Assembly: GCA_009746045.1 (NCBI GenBank)
Contig: RPFO01000167.1
Location: forward strand, 2,642,648 to 2,706,647
Reading direction: 5' to 3'
Source of the DNA: Mesostigma viride
Lineage: Eukaryota > Streptophyta > Mesostigmatophyceae > Mesostigmatales > Mesostigmataceae
DNA length: 64,000 nucleotides
The position numbers and the translations under genes are program-made. Below, piece by piece: positions 32,574 through 44,444 of this stretch (the stretch's first letter is position 1; every line of letters begins with the position of its first letter). The notes below the pieces were generated by a model. That model worked only from the letters and a program-made list of their open reading frames with translations. It was not told where the DNA came from and did not search any database.

Positions 32574-33495
32574 AAATATAATTACTTACAGCAGAGTGAA
32601 ATCACTCAAACCAAAGCAAACGCCCAGCTATAAACCTATATACAGAGCCATGTCAAAGCTCTATACTACGATAAGACCAATGGAAACGCCTAACGGGAGG
32701 AACCTAATAGCCCTGCTGCACCGCAAAATCAGCTCGCGTACGGCGGAGCATGATGTCAGCCATGGCCCGAGTCAGCGCCACCGACAAGCGCTGACGCCAA
32801 TATGACGTCCAGGTCCGCGCCGACCATGGGGCCCGCTGGCCCTCCAGGTCCAGCCGGTCCTCCCGGAGCCGGCAACACTCCTTGAAGAAGGCGGAGGTCA
32901 GGGGCCCCATGGCCCCAAACTCCTCCAGGACAAAGGGCACCACACGATGGTGCCCGACGTCGCCGTAGGCCAGGAGCTTGGCCCGCTCCGCCCGGTCCGC
33001 CGTGTAACCTGCCGTGAGGGAGGCCCCAGCCACGTGGCTAAGAGCCAAGGGCCGCGCCACCGAAACGTCAATAAGCAGATGCCGGCCACCCCCCTCAAAA
33101 TCCAGCACCACGATGTCAGGCCGGTGGTTGGGGGAATAGAAGGCAGCGCCATCCGCATCCTCGGACCGGATGTTCGCGTGGGGGAAAACCGACCGAATCA
33201 TGGCGAGCACCACCGTCAGGAGGACAGTGTGCAAATACAAATACCAATTCTGATTCTGTTGGCCCCCCATGCAGGCAAGGTAGTGAGTCCCCGTGGGATC
33301 CAGCGGCTGCCCACAGCTACCACAAGGCCGCCCGGCCGGAACAAGAGGCTGCGGGGCAAATAGCTGGTGCCGGAGCGCCACCGAGTAGTGGCTGGGAGCC
33401 AAGGCGAATGGGGGGGCCATGGGAAGAGCACGAAGGTACGCCGAGCCCACACTCCGCAAGGAAAGCGAGAACAGCCACGCACGTCCCTGAGCGTT
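32571..33495 (-). mobile_element. 5'-truncated LINE (family with REL endonuclease) inserted in RT
   Basis: About 0.92 kb lies between two copies of TGATGATATATTT (ending at about 32570 and 33513), the host RT sequence being continuous across them. Orientation is opposite to element 1; the A/T-rich 3' end is at the left (TAAAAATATAATTACTT complement). Only the C-terminal coding part is present. Confidence 0.82.
32704..33459 (-). pseudogene. C-terminal restriction-like endonuclease region of a LINE
   Basis: 251 residues open. It has a zinc-finger-like CGSCGQPLDPTGTHYLAC, then RPDIVVLDFEGGGRHLLIDV followed by RAERAKLLAY. This is the CCHC plus RPD...D..K arrangement of restriction-like endonuclease domains at the C terminus of some LINEs. 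That domain nicks the target DNA for reverse transcription. The RT domain is missing because the copy is 5'-truncated. It is a different family from LINE-A and LINE-B, which end in the RRxxxVGHLAR type. Confidence 0.65.
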
Positions 33496-34439
33496 GATTA
33501 TGATGATATATTTAATAAGGTTAAAGGTTCCACTTGTTTCACAGTACTACTGGATTGTGCGGATGGTTTTTGGCAGTTGCGGATAGCTCCTGAGGATTGC
33601 CATAAAACCGCCTTTGCTACCCCTTTTGGTCATTACCAGTTTAGAGTAGCGGCTATGGGACTTTGCAACTCGCCTGCCTCTTTTCAAATGTTAATGAATG
33701 AAGTGCTTAGACCTGTTATGGGAAATTCTCATCTTCCTCAGGTGTCCTCTGATTTAAAGGATCCTTCCTTCTCCTCTGTTTCTTTATCTGAGCATGACCG
33801 TTCTTGTGCTCAAGCTTACTTAGATGATATTCTTATTTACTCTCCTGATTTTGAAACGCACCTACGTGATTTAAAGAAAGTATTAGAAATAATGGCTGAA
33901 AATTCTTTGTGGGCGCGCCGTGCTAAAGTGCGTTCGGGTAGGAGTGTCCCATTTTTAGGGCACGTTCTGTCAGATGCCGGGGTCGCTACCGACCCGGATA
34001 AAACTAAGTCAATTCAGGAATGGCCTACTCCTACCGACGTTAAAGGTGTACGTAGTTTCCTAGGAATTGCTTCTTACTATAGGCGTTTTATCCCGCGTTT
34101 CGCAACTATAGCAGCCCCTATTAATCATTTATTAAAGAAGGATATCCCCTTTCTTTGTTTGGAGTAGTGAATGTCAGTCGGCTTTTCAGTGCCTAAAATC
34201 CCTACTCCTTTCCCCTCCTGTACTCATCCTACCGGATACTACTAAACCCTTTGTTGTGGCTACAGATGCTAGTAAAGTAGCTATAGGTGGTGTCCTTCTC
34301 CAGGATCAGGGTCAGGGCTTACAGCCAATTGAGTATATCTCTAGGACAATGCTCCCTGCGGAGCGTAACTATCCCGTACACCAGCAGGAACTCTTAGCTG
34401 TGGTGTATTGCTGCCACGCGTGGCAGCACTTCCTTAAAG
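33496..34439 (+). pseudogene. pol: Pol middle part: RT and start of RNase H, element 1
   Basis: RT continues: DCADGFWQLRIAPEDC, FATPFGHYQFRVAAMGLCNS, the catalytic YLDDILIYS (about 33818-33846) and FLGHVLSDAG, then the connection region IASYYRRFIPRFATIAAPIN. A 4-bp TTTG duplication at about 34156 shifts the frame; in the next frame the RNase H starts (VATDASKVAIGGVLLQDQGQ, SRTMLPAERNYPVHQQELLA). It is cut at 34439 by element 2 and resumes at 46104. Confidence 0.88.
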
Positions 34440-35021
34440 TGTTACGTCCCGGCCCAGACTCACCTAGCCTGAGCTACGTAGCGAAAGACCCTTCTTGCCG
34501 GAATTAGGAATAATCCAAGATAGCCTAAAGTAGGTTTCGCTTCACGACGTGAGTCGTGAGATATCTGGCATCACGGCTTAATGCCAAGCTAATCAGTTCA
34601 CACTTATAATGGCTAGCAATACCAATTACAAATGGATAATGCCCCGGGCTCAATGTGTAGGCGTATTCGCACTTATCAATCATTAAACCAAGAGGACGAG
34701 ACTCTCGTCCTCGGACCAATTTAACCTAGGTTGATTGCGGCGCAGATACTTGCCAATTTCCCTGGACCAATCCAAGCCAAACATTCCACGTAGGATCCGG
34801 GCCGACATCGACCCTCAACTACAGGATCCACGCCTAGTACTACGAATGGACTCAGAACTGACGCGGCGCCACCGCACCGGTTCCTAAAAGGGCAACCTAG
34901 GACCAAAATAACTAGTCCAATTCACACAAGAGTCAATGTCCATAAAACTTAGTACAACGGCCACAAGGCCTTAGTAATTTATTCCATTGTTACGTCCGAC
35001 CTAAAGGGCCGGGACGTAACA
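34440..35021 (-). repeat. 3' LTR of element 2
   Basis: 582 bp. Ends TGTTACGTCCCGGCCC and GGGCCGGGACGTAACA are a perfect 16-bp inverted repeat. About three substitutions separate it from the other LTR (45517-46098). Confidence 0.95.
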
Positions 35022-35033
35022 CTCCTCCCCCCC
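35022..35033 (-). promoter_or_regulatory. Polypurine tract of element 2
   Basis: On the minus strand GGGGGGGAGGAG directly precedes the 3' LTR, the usual plus-strand primer of LTR elements. Confidence 0.8.
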
Positions 35034-35239
35034 ACGGGGGTCGGTAGTCCCTACCGTACAAAGGTATAATAGGATCACACAACAAGACTACTATGAGAGT
35101 ACTATGTCCCGACCTCGGTTCACCCGCAGGTCAGTAATGCCAGTTCCTCTAGAGGTCGATACACAAGCCCAACCCTGACGTAGTAGCCAAAACCTTGGGG
35201 ATTGGACTCCGCTATCCATCCCGAACTAAACGATTTACT

Positions 35240-37787
35240 CTAGCGTCCACCGCTAGTAGCCCGCCGCAGCTGCTGGGCCTCAAGGAGAGCCCGTCGCCCC
35301 GCAGGGGTCATGATATGAGTCATCACCCCTGGATGCGCACGTAGGTCCGCCTCGAAGGCGATCTGATATGGGGACGTCTTCTGCCGACCCAACCGGGACA
35401 GCTCGACCCACGTGCCCGGGGCCACATGGCCAGGAACCCGGCGAGGTACTGGGGGTGGGTAAAGAGAAGGGTCAGCGCCGACCAATCCGCCACCCCACAG
35501 CGGTGATCACGAACAAACTGCACCCCCATCATGAAAACTTCGGTGCGCACGTGATCCTCAAGGATGGTTGCCCTGGGGGCCCCTACAATGTCCGGCACCA
35601 CCCGACCCAGGAAGGCGCGCCCTTCCGCCGGGGCCACCTTGGGCGGCGTAACCACGTGCCCCACTCCATCCACCTGATACCTCCAATCCCACCATTCCTC
35701 GGTGCCGAACCGCACCGTGTTGCCCACCGTCCGGGGAAAACGAAGGTCGTCAGGTTGCGGCAAGGGCAGCGGCGCCTGTGGGAAGAAGGTGATCTCGAGT
35801 TGTTCCCAGTAAGCACCCCGGTCAACCGCGCACCAAGGGCCCGCTTGAAAAACCAAAGGGGCGGGCAGGTGCATACCAGGAGGGACCGGGAACAAGGGAC
35901 CCTCGAACACCACACACAACTTCTCCGTGCGAGGCCCCGGCCCACCGTGTCTTACGGTCCTTCCCGGAATGGTTCGTATGAAGTCCCCCAACGACCATTC
36001 CTCATGTGAGGCTGCCCGGGAAGCGGCCTCGTAGCCTACTGAGGTGGCGACTGAATGATCGCCCTGGCGCCCGAGCTGGTCCAACATCCGCTGTATGAGA
36101 CCCTGCCCTGATTGCACCGCTGCCACGAGTGTCTCAATGGTAACCACGGGCTCCGCCGGCACCATGACACCCGCCACGCTGGGACCCTCCGCGGCATTCC
36201 GTACGGTATGCAAGCACGGTCCCTCCGCGGGAAGATGCGAATGTCGGTCCGAGGTAGTAGGCCTGCTGGGTCCCTCCGCAGGACGTGACATCGACGGTTC
36301 AGCCTGGGCAGGCCGGTGACGAGGCTCCAAGGAGACCAAGAAGTGGGGCTCCGGTGGGACCTCTTCCACTCGGGAGCGAGGCTCCAGGGAGACATGAAAG
36401 GTAGTCTCTTCTTGGCCCGCATCGGGCGGGTTGCTAGCGGGAACCTCATCAATAGGCTCCTCTCTAGCCGGCCGTTCGGCCATGGCCACCGCGGCCTCTG
36501 TCGGATCCGTTCGCCGTCGCCGATTCTCCCGCTCTTGCTCCAACTCTACCGCCGACCCCCACGTGCGCTCCCATTGCCGATCCGCTGGTCGGCGAGGTGG
36601 TGGGACGCTTGGCGAGCGGGCGTACCTCAGTCCCGGAGTCCGAGCGGGAACGCGAACGTGAGGGCGGGGATGGCGAGCGACGACGTGCCTGCCCCTCCGG
36701 AACACGTCGAGGAACGGCTTGGCTGTCCCCACCCCATCCGGTCGCCCTTGGAAGACTCCGCGTCTCGCGCCCTAGAGGTCGCCCCCAGCCCGTCGCCGGC
36801 GGTGGCGCCTCATACGAGGCACAGGACGGCTTCTTCCGCCGCTCCCCTGGGAACCCCGAGACGGCGGATCCCGCGGAGGGGAACGAGAGGGAGGGTGGTG
36901 TGGAGGATGGTCTTCGTCGTCGGAACTGGAGTCATATCCCTCACTCCCATCATCCTGGTCCTCCTCGTCCATCGCCACAATGTGATCCAGAGCCTGCCGC
37001 AACGAATACTGCCCTTCTCGCATGCATTTCTGACCCCGTAGCGCCCCTTCTGGCGGAAGATACCGGGGGAAGTGGTATTCCAGCAGCTTTCGCACTGGAG
37101 GTGGAAGTAAGAGGAGAAGGAGCCGTGGGAACGCCAGGCCCGCCTCAAGCGTGTTCATGCACCCGTGACAGGCGCATTCCCGCTCATGTGTCTCCCATCG
37201 GTCCCAACCACCACTCCGTTGCGCGCAGCCGTGCGGGTCTCGATCCGGAATCTCACGTTGCGCCTCACGAACCCTCGGAAAGTCTCCATCTGCGCAGGAC
37301 CGACTCGCGCCATGATAGAATCAGCGCGGAGGTGCGACGGCATTTGATTACGACGACGCCGTCGTCGTTCCACCAGGGCTTCCCCCTCTCGACCGTAGTC
37401 ACGCAAGAACACCCGAGGATTGAACGTCTCCTCGTGCAGCTCCTTTACCAGCGCCAACGTACGCGCGTCCGGAGCTCCAGGCCTTGACGAGGTTTCTTGC
37501 CGGCGCTCGCGACTAGAGGAGGGCCCCGTCTGTCCGCCACCATCTCTCGAGCCCCCGGCCCCTGGTGCATCCCTTCGGACCGCAGGCTCTCCGCGAGCTA
37601 TCTGCGTCCTTACCCCCGCTTCCGGTTCTGGGACCTCCGGATCGTCGGGTATATCCATGTCGACCAAATCCCCCTCACTGGACTCCCCTCTGCACCCGGA
37701 ATCCTGCGTCAGCAGCCTCCACGGCGCCGACGGAAGTCTGGTCTCTGGGAAGCGCCTCCGCGGCGTCCCCCTGTACAGCCCACACAC
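35240..37787 (-). pseudogene. Accessory ORF of element 2, between pol and 3' LTR, frameshifted
   Basis: Open segments in three frames follow each other on the minus strand: 37787-37155 (210 aa), 37158-36772 (128 aa), 36732-35323 (469 aa) and the end 35485-35240. The N-terminal part is Arg-rich and includes FNPRVFLRDYGREGEALVER; a Cys cluster (ECACHGC) follows. The middle is Pro/Glu-rich and low complexity. The C-terminal part (PLPQPDDLRFPRTVGNTVRF, EWWDWRYQVDGVGHV, APGTWVELSRLGRQK) can be aligned by eye with the end of the element 1 accessory protein. No family recognised; function unknown. Confidence 0.5.
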
Positions 37788-37870
37788 AAGATGTCAGGGC
37801 GTTAGTCGACGCGTACCAAATACCTGGCTCACGCACCACCCTCACCCTACACCCTACCGGCTGTGGTCTG

Positions 37871-39567
37871 CTAACGCAACTGGTGCGTCTTCTTGTATGC
37901 TTCTAGTAAGCGGGCGCACCCCGCTAACTCGGTAGCGGTGCGCCAGGAGTCCTCAGACTCGTGTTGTGCGAATCGCCATCGCACCCGATATTGTCGCTGG
38001 ACCCCTCGTCCCCGTTTGACATCCCGGTGACCCACGATTGCGGCCACCTCGTCCTCCTGTTCCCCCGTATCAGGATTGAACTCCAGTGGGGCTGGGGGAT
38101 TGACCCTACCCTGAATGGTGTTCTGGTGATACAACTTGAGCTGGTCACGGTGGAAACGGTTGGACGTGAGGTTCCATGACACTGGAATGTCCACCTGGAA
38201 CATGACGTCATCGAACTTGGTGAGGACCTTGTAGGGTCCCAGGAACATGGGTCGGAGCTTAGTCTTCAGCTCCTTCTCCACCTTGTGCGAAAATCGCCCG
38301 ATCTGCGGGCCCTCAACCAGGACCCAATCGCCCACCTCGATGGACGGCGCCCTGGGATCCCGCTTGCCGGCTGTCCTCTCCAGATACCGCGCTGCCGCTG
38401 CGCGATAGCCCTGAACCGCGCTGTTATGCGCTTGGTGCATCCGCTGCAGCAACCGGTCGACCCCTTGCAGGGTATCCAGCTTGACCTGATCCTCTCCCAG
38501 CTCGTGGCTCCCAAGCAAGTCGAGCGGTGTGAGAGGGTGTCGGCCGGAGTTGAGGAAAAAGGGGGTGAACCCATGGGCGGCCTGGGGGGCATTGTTCAGG
38601 GAAAACTCCACCAAGCCCAGAAGTTCTTCCCAATTGCTGCCCACCGTGTCGGTGTAGTGTCGCATGGTCTCTTGCACCGTGCGGTTCAACCGCTCCACCA
38701 GGTGCGACGACGAGCTGTGATAGGCCGTGCCCAGCGACACCTTGGTGCCCAGTTGCTCGAAGAACTCCTGCCAGAATTTGGCCGTGAAGAGCTTGTCGCG
38801 GTCAGAGATGAACTGCCGGCTGAGCCCATGAAACCGAAAACGTGCGTCAGGTATATCTTGGCGCACTCCTCCGCTGTGAGGTCGACCGGACACGGGGCCA
38901 GGTGACACATGCGCGTCAGGCGGTCCACAAACACCAAGACCATGCTGTTGCCGTTCTTCGTCTTCTTGAACGGGCCGATGAAGTCCATCATGATAGAATC
39001 CCAAGGACCCATAGGATCCGGCAGCGTCTTAGGGACGGCCTGAGAGCCCGTGTTCCTGGACTTCATGATCTGACACGAGGGGCACTGGCGCACATACGTC
39101 TCGATATACTCCTTCATCCCTGGCCAGTAGAAGTGCTTACGTGCCCGGGGAAGGAGACGGTGGCTTCCCTGATGTCCGCCCAGGAGAGAATCATGGAGCT
39201 CGTGAAGCAAGGCAGCCCTACAGAGCTCAGGAACATACAGCCGCCATTCCTCCGGCTGGGGACTCACGAACAGTTTCCCCTCCTGGAACTTGCAAGGATA
39301 GGCCCCCATCTGCTGGGGATGTGCCCGGATGGCTTCAAGTGCTGCTTCCTCCGTGATTGTGAAACGGCTGATCAGCATCTCCAAGTCCGACGTGACTGTG
39401 AACGCGTCCGCCGCCGGTTCTGCCGCATCCGTACCCGCCTGGTTGACGAATTCTGAGAAGACTGTGGGAGGGCCGAGCGGCTGAAGCTGAAAAATTCCCT
39501 GGGGCGGCACCACATGACTAAGGGGCACTCGCGCATGCGACCCCTCCCCCTCCCCGGGGGTGTCCAC
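37871..39567 (-). pseudogene. pol: Integrase and chromodomain, element 2 (frameshifted)
   Basis: Frame 39567-38686 carries the HHCC zinc-binding domain (LLHELHDSLLGGHQG, YVRQCPSCQIMKS) and the first catalytic Asp (PWDSIMMDFIGPF). Frame 39004-37871 carries the rest: second Asp region (QFISDRDKLFTAKFWQEFF), catalytic Glu (SSHLVERLNRTVQE), and a C-terminal chromodomain-like module (EVAAIVGHRDVKRGRGVQRQ, YRVRWRFAQHESEDSWRTA). One frameshift at about 38840 joins them. Chromodomains of this clade direct integration to marked chromatin. Confidence 0.85.
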
Positions 39568-39615
39568 GTCCTCGTGGGCTCGTGGTGAACCGTCTCCTCC
39601 GGGAGGGGTGACAGG

Positions 39616-41589
39616 TCATCCATGGTGGTGTGCCCAAGATGAAACAAGTGGCGGGCCGGGGGACCGTGGTTCCACACCGTAGGCGGTCCCCGGGGCGGCC
39701 ACTGGGACACAGGTGGTATGCAGCACGTCCATGTCCTCGTAGAACCAGTAGTCTGCCCGTCGCGAGAGAGCGTCGGGCACCACATTGTCCGCGCCCTTGA
39801 CATATTGGATCTTGAACGGCGCGAACTGTGACAGGTACTCCATCCACCGCGCCTGGCGGGGCGTCAAGTTGGGCTGCACCAGGAGGTGGGTGAGCGGCCG
39901 GTGGTCCGTGTGGATCACCAGGCGATGGGGGTCGAGATCCCCCTGCTCACTGATGGCCACCGAAAACTGGGCCCCCAAGAGATGATGACGCCACGTGTGG
40001 CAGCTGTAGACGACTGCCAGGAGTTCCTGCTGATGCACTGGATAATTCCGCTCCGCCGGAATCATCGTTCGTGAGATGTACTCGATGGGCTGAAGGCCCT
40101 TGCCGTGGTCCTGCAGGAGAACACCCCCGATGGCCACCTTGCTGGCGTCCGTAGCCACGACGAAAGGAAGGGCCGGGTCCGGCAGGATAAGGACTGGCGC
40201 TGTGGTGAGGTGGCGCTTGAGCGCCTCGAAAGCCTGTTGGCACTGCTCAGCCCAAAGGAACGGAGTACCCTTTTTGAGAAGAGCATTGATCGGGGCGGCG
40301 ATGGTGGCGAACCGCGGGATGAACCGGCGGTAGTAAGATGCCAATCCCAGGAAGCTGCGACCCTTTCACGTCCGTAGGGACAGGCCATTGCTGGACAGAC
40401 TCGATCTTCTCAGGGTCGGTCGCGATGCCGTCCGCGGACAGGGTATGACCTAGAAACGGCACGCAGCGGCCGGCGCGCACCTTGGCCTTCCGCGCCGAAA
40501 GGTGCTCATCCTCCATGATCTGCAGCACGGCGTCCACATCCTCCAGGTGCTCCTCGAACGTCTTGGAGTACACCAGGATGTCGTCCAGATACGCCAGCGC
40601 GCACGTGCGCTTGTAGGTCCAGGGCGGGCGCGCTCCCTTCTGCGGGTCCGCCAGGTCCTGGAGACCTGCGGCAGGTGGGCTGTACCCATCACCGGACGGA
40701 GGATGTCATTCATCAGCATCTGGAAGGACGCGGCGAGTTACACAGCCCCATTGCCGCCACCCGAAACTGATAGTGACCGAAGGGCGTAGCGAACGCGGTC
40801 TTGTGGCAGTCTTCTGGCGCGATGCGCAGCTGCCAAAACCCGTCCGCACAGTCGATGACGGTGAAACACGTCGCCCCCTGGACACGGTTGAAGATGTCGT
40901 CGATCCGCGGTAGAGGATACCGGGACTTGACGGTGATGGCGTTCAGCTTCCGGTAGTCAGTCACCAGACGCCACTTGCCTCCTGGCTTGGGAACGAGCAG
41001 CACGCCCGCTGAGAAGGGGCTGTTGCTGGGTTCAATGAGCCCAGCGTCGAGCAGTGAAATGAGGATCTTCTTGAGCTCCACCAGCTCGACTGGGCCCATG
41101 CGGTACATGGGAGACACAGTAGGCCCGGAACCCTCCTGGAGCTGGACACGATGTAACACCGATCGATTGGGAGGGAACTGGGGGTGCGATCGCGAAGAGG
41201 GCAGTGCGCTTCTCCAGGACGGCATTGAACCGCGCCAGCTCGTCCGGTGTGAACCCAGCACCAATCTCGTTAAGCAGAGCCTGAGTGCTGTCCAGGTCTA
41301 TGCGATACATCGCGTACTCCTTGCCCTTCCGGAGCTGGCGCGCCAGCGTCTTGCTACTCATCAGGATCTGGGACGCTGGTCGGGGCCCGTCCGCCGAGCG
41401 CTCGTGTGTAATGTTATGGACCTCCGCGGCCTGTGCCCTATACTCGCTGTCTGGGCACCAGAAGGAACCATCCGGAAACCAAACCACCCGCCGGCGCACA
41501 CTGATGTCCACATCCTGCTTGTCCAGCCAGTCCACTCCAATGATGATGTCGGCAGCGCCCAACGGCGCAATAGTCGCCACCAGGTCCAC
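39616..41589 (-). pseudogene. pol: RT and RNase H, element 2 (several frame breaks)
   Basis: Four frames in order: 41589-41032 (protease end, IIIGVDWLDKQDVDI), 41264-40713 (RT, PMYRMGPVELVELKKILISL, FRVAAMGLCNS), 40573-40247 (after the catalytic box; FLGHTLSADGIATDPEK) and 40344-39616 (RNase H, VATDASKVAIGGVLLQDHGK, HTDHRPLTHLLVQPN, DNVVPDALSRR). The YLDDILVYS box falls at about 40560-40600, between frames. At least four indels separate the pieces. Confidence 0.85.
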
Positions 41590-41621
41590 CGGCGTGCCCT
41601 GCAGTACACCCTTGATGTCTG

Positions 41622-43910
41622 CTAGGCCCGGCGATTGGTGTCGCCGACCGTCTGAGTAGGTGACATATACTGCCGTGGTGTGAGGTCGGGTACCAGGCCC
41701 AGCCGACGCACCAGGGCCTCGTTGATGAAGGACGTGGAGGCGCCGGTGTCGACCAGGAACTTCACGTCCATGATCGTTTTCTCCTTCAAATACGGATCAA
41801 GGACGGTGGGAGGGACCAGTAACCCTCCGCTGAAAAGAAACAGATGCCGCGAATCTCCTTGAGATGCACGCGCCGCCGGTTGGGTGGACGCGTCTGCGGC
41901 CACGTTATTGACGTCTACCTCTACTCTAATTGACTCCGCGTCTGGGCTACCATCTGATTTTTCTACCCTATCCCCTACCCCGGGACCCAAGCCCATGGGC
42001 AGGGCTACTACTCCCGAGGAGCGGTGGGACGGGAGGCCGCCTCGCCCGACCACCCGCCCTCTTCCCCCCCTCCTCCTCTTCGTCAGCCCCCTCCTCGTCG
42101 TCATACTCGTAGCCAGCCACTGCCTGCGTTTGGCCGGAAGAGGAGGACTGTCGCCGCGCCTCAATCTCGTTGACCGCGCGCAACACACCCTTGGTAGAGC
42201 TGGTCGCGGGGGTCGCGGCTGCTGGTACTGCGTCGGGACCTGTCTGGCGTGCTGCAGGCGAGCCGCACGCTCACCCGCGTTGCGGGGTCGGTCCCGAGGG
42301 CCGGAGGAGTCGGGGCGGCTGCCGAAGGCCGGGCCGGAGAAACGAACGCTGGGTGTCCCTTCTCCTGCCCCGCGACCGGCGTTCTTGCCCCGGAGCTTGG
42401 GGCAGTCGCGCTTGAGGTGCCCCACCTCACTGCACATGAAGCAGCGCGCCTTGCTAGCATCGATCGCGTTGACGCCAAGGTCAGTGTAGCCATCATCAGG
42501 GTCGTCGGGGTACTCCTCCTCCTCCTCGCCGGTGAGCTCCGTAGAGTACATCTGGTTCACCCGTCGCGGACCTGCAGTGGCTGACCTGAAGAAACGGCGC
42601 ACCGAGGGTGCGCGCCCGCGAGACACCACGTCGGCCACCTGCAGAAGGTATCTCTGGATATTCAGGATGTCCCACTCCTTCCAGGGGACCTCAGCGTAGT
42701 GTTTGAATACCTCGTCCTGCAGCTCGGGGCTGAGCGCCTCGATGAATCTGATCTTGTACTCGTACCAGGTCATGTCGGTTAGATAAGCGGCGCTGGACTC
42801 AAACTTGGACAGAAACTCGCGATATGGGGTGGTCCCCTGGCGCAGCTTGCCGAAAGCGATCCGCTCGTGGAGCTCCGCGTCTGGGGGTATCAGCTTGCGG
42901 CGCACCCGGTCCATCAGCTCCTCCACGGTTTGCGGGTATGACTGGGATGCGATGCTCTCACAGTTCAGGATGCTCACCACCGAGGGGTCCATGCAGGTGT
43001 TAACCACATGTGGGATCAAATCGCAGGTGGCCAGTTCCCAGCTGTTGTGATTGCACCAAACGGTATACTGCTGTTGCCACATGCGTCCCCATTCGTCGAC
43101 CTCTCGCGGTTTCATATCCGCGTGCAGCTTGGGTACATTCTTGAAGGTAGGCATCGGTGGGGCCTTTACCGTGTTAAGCTTAGGCCCCCGACCTCTCTGT
43201 AGGAGATGGAGCCGAATGCTGGAGGCTGCGACCGCGGGAGAGATCCGGATCTGTCCGGTGTGCCGTGTGTCCGGCGCACCTGTACCGACGAGGGGTGTTC
43301 GTACCCCGGGTCATCCAGTGCCACCCTGCTGAAACTGAGGTTGCCAGCAGGCGCAGGCGAGGGACCACGCTTCGGTCAAGCACCCGTGGCGCTGCGGTTG
43401 AGGTGCCGGGCGCTGGGCTGGCGTGTGAGTCTCCTCGTCGCGGGTGGTGACACTGCTCCGGGTCTCCCTGGGCTGGTCCGTGGTCTATGAGTACCAACGG
43501 GCGGGCCCTGCGTGACAGATCCCTCGTCCGCCTCGTTAGTCCCTCCAGGTCATCGAACTCGCCATCTGCCCCTGGGACCTCCCCTTCCTCGTCCGAATAC
43601 CATAGCGCCGTGGGTAACAGGGACGTGCTGCCGAAGGACACTCTGCGTCTGCCCCGGTGTGGGGGACCCGGTGGAGGTCCTGGGGCCGCCCCCGACCTGC
43701 CCAAGGATGCGTTGGCCGCCCGGTGACTGGCTGCTGCTGGCGGTAGTGCAGGGTATCTCCATTCTCGTCTCCCTGCTGCTCTGGATCCGGTGGTAGCCAT
43801 TGTGGTCTCGTCTGGGGTTGTGCTGCTGCATCCGGGGTTGCTGCTGTTGCCATTGCTGCTGTGGTGACCGTTGCTGCTGCTGATGCTGCTCTGCTGTTGC
43901 TGCTGCTGCG

Positions 43911-43953
<43 letters not shown>

Positions 43954-43972
43954 TTGCTGTTGCTGTTGCTGC

Positions 43973-44019
<47 letters not shown>

Positions 44020-44317
44020 CGGTTGCTGCTGCTGCTGGTACTCTGGAGCCTCTCTCGGTCGTTCCTGTCATCTCCTGCCTGGTTAAGGCGTCTATATTGT
44101 CCCCATCCGCTGGGGAGCTAGGTCTGGATCGTAGGGAGCCTTCCACAGGTCTCTCCATGACCTCACCTGTACCTGTCTCTACTTGTGGTGGTACCTCTAG
44201 CCCTTCTGTACCGTGCTCGTGGTTGTCTACCGGTTCTATCTCTCTATTATCTGGGTCTCTCTCCCTAAGCTCGTCTTCTGTCTCTCTGGCGTTCCTTGTT
44301 TGGTACCGTGTTGGCAT
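41622..44317 (-). pseudogene. gag: Gag and protease, element 2 (frame broken in N-terminal part)
   Basis: Frame 44317-43550 is the low-complexity N-terminal part, Ala/Thr then Gln-rich, crossing a CTG/CAG tract; 43800-43180 continues it in another frame. Frame 43154-41622 (510 aa) has the capsid-like core (REVDEWGRMWQQQYTVW, YREFLSKFESSAAYLTD), the CCHC knuckle CFMCSEVGHLKRDC and the protease [20 protein letters not shown]. Here gag and protease share a frame, unlike element 1, where protease is in the -1 frame. An indel at about 41640 ends it early. Confidence 0.83.
43863..44040. repeat. CTG/CAG trinucleotide tract in element 2 gag
   Basis: About 60 triplets, mostly CTG on the plus strand, with TTG and CGG interruptions. 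On the coding strand it reads as Ala/Thr in the annotated frame and as Gln in another; the flanking protein is Gln-rich, so a slippage-prone poly-Gln tract has probably changed frame. Confidence 0.9.
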
Positions 44318-44444
44318 GGTGCTCGTACCGGTACCTTACACAGCAGGCATCACCTCCCCAGGAAGAAGAGAGAGAGAAAGAGCAACCACGTGCTATGGAT
44401 CTATAGATATAGAACCTAGTATCACTTCCTAGTAATAGTATCCT

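Noticed and set aside
34525-34906. Small minus-strand ORFs repeated at 45602-45983
   Set aside because: They lie inside the two LTR copies of element 2 and are identical only because the LTRs are; no protein features.
43861-44121. Poly-Leu or poly-Cys ORFs on the plus strand
   Set aside because: They are the CTG tract read on the non-coding strand of element 2 gag.
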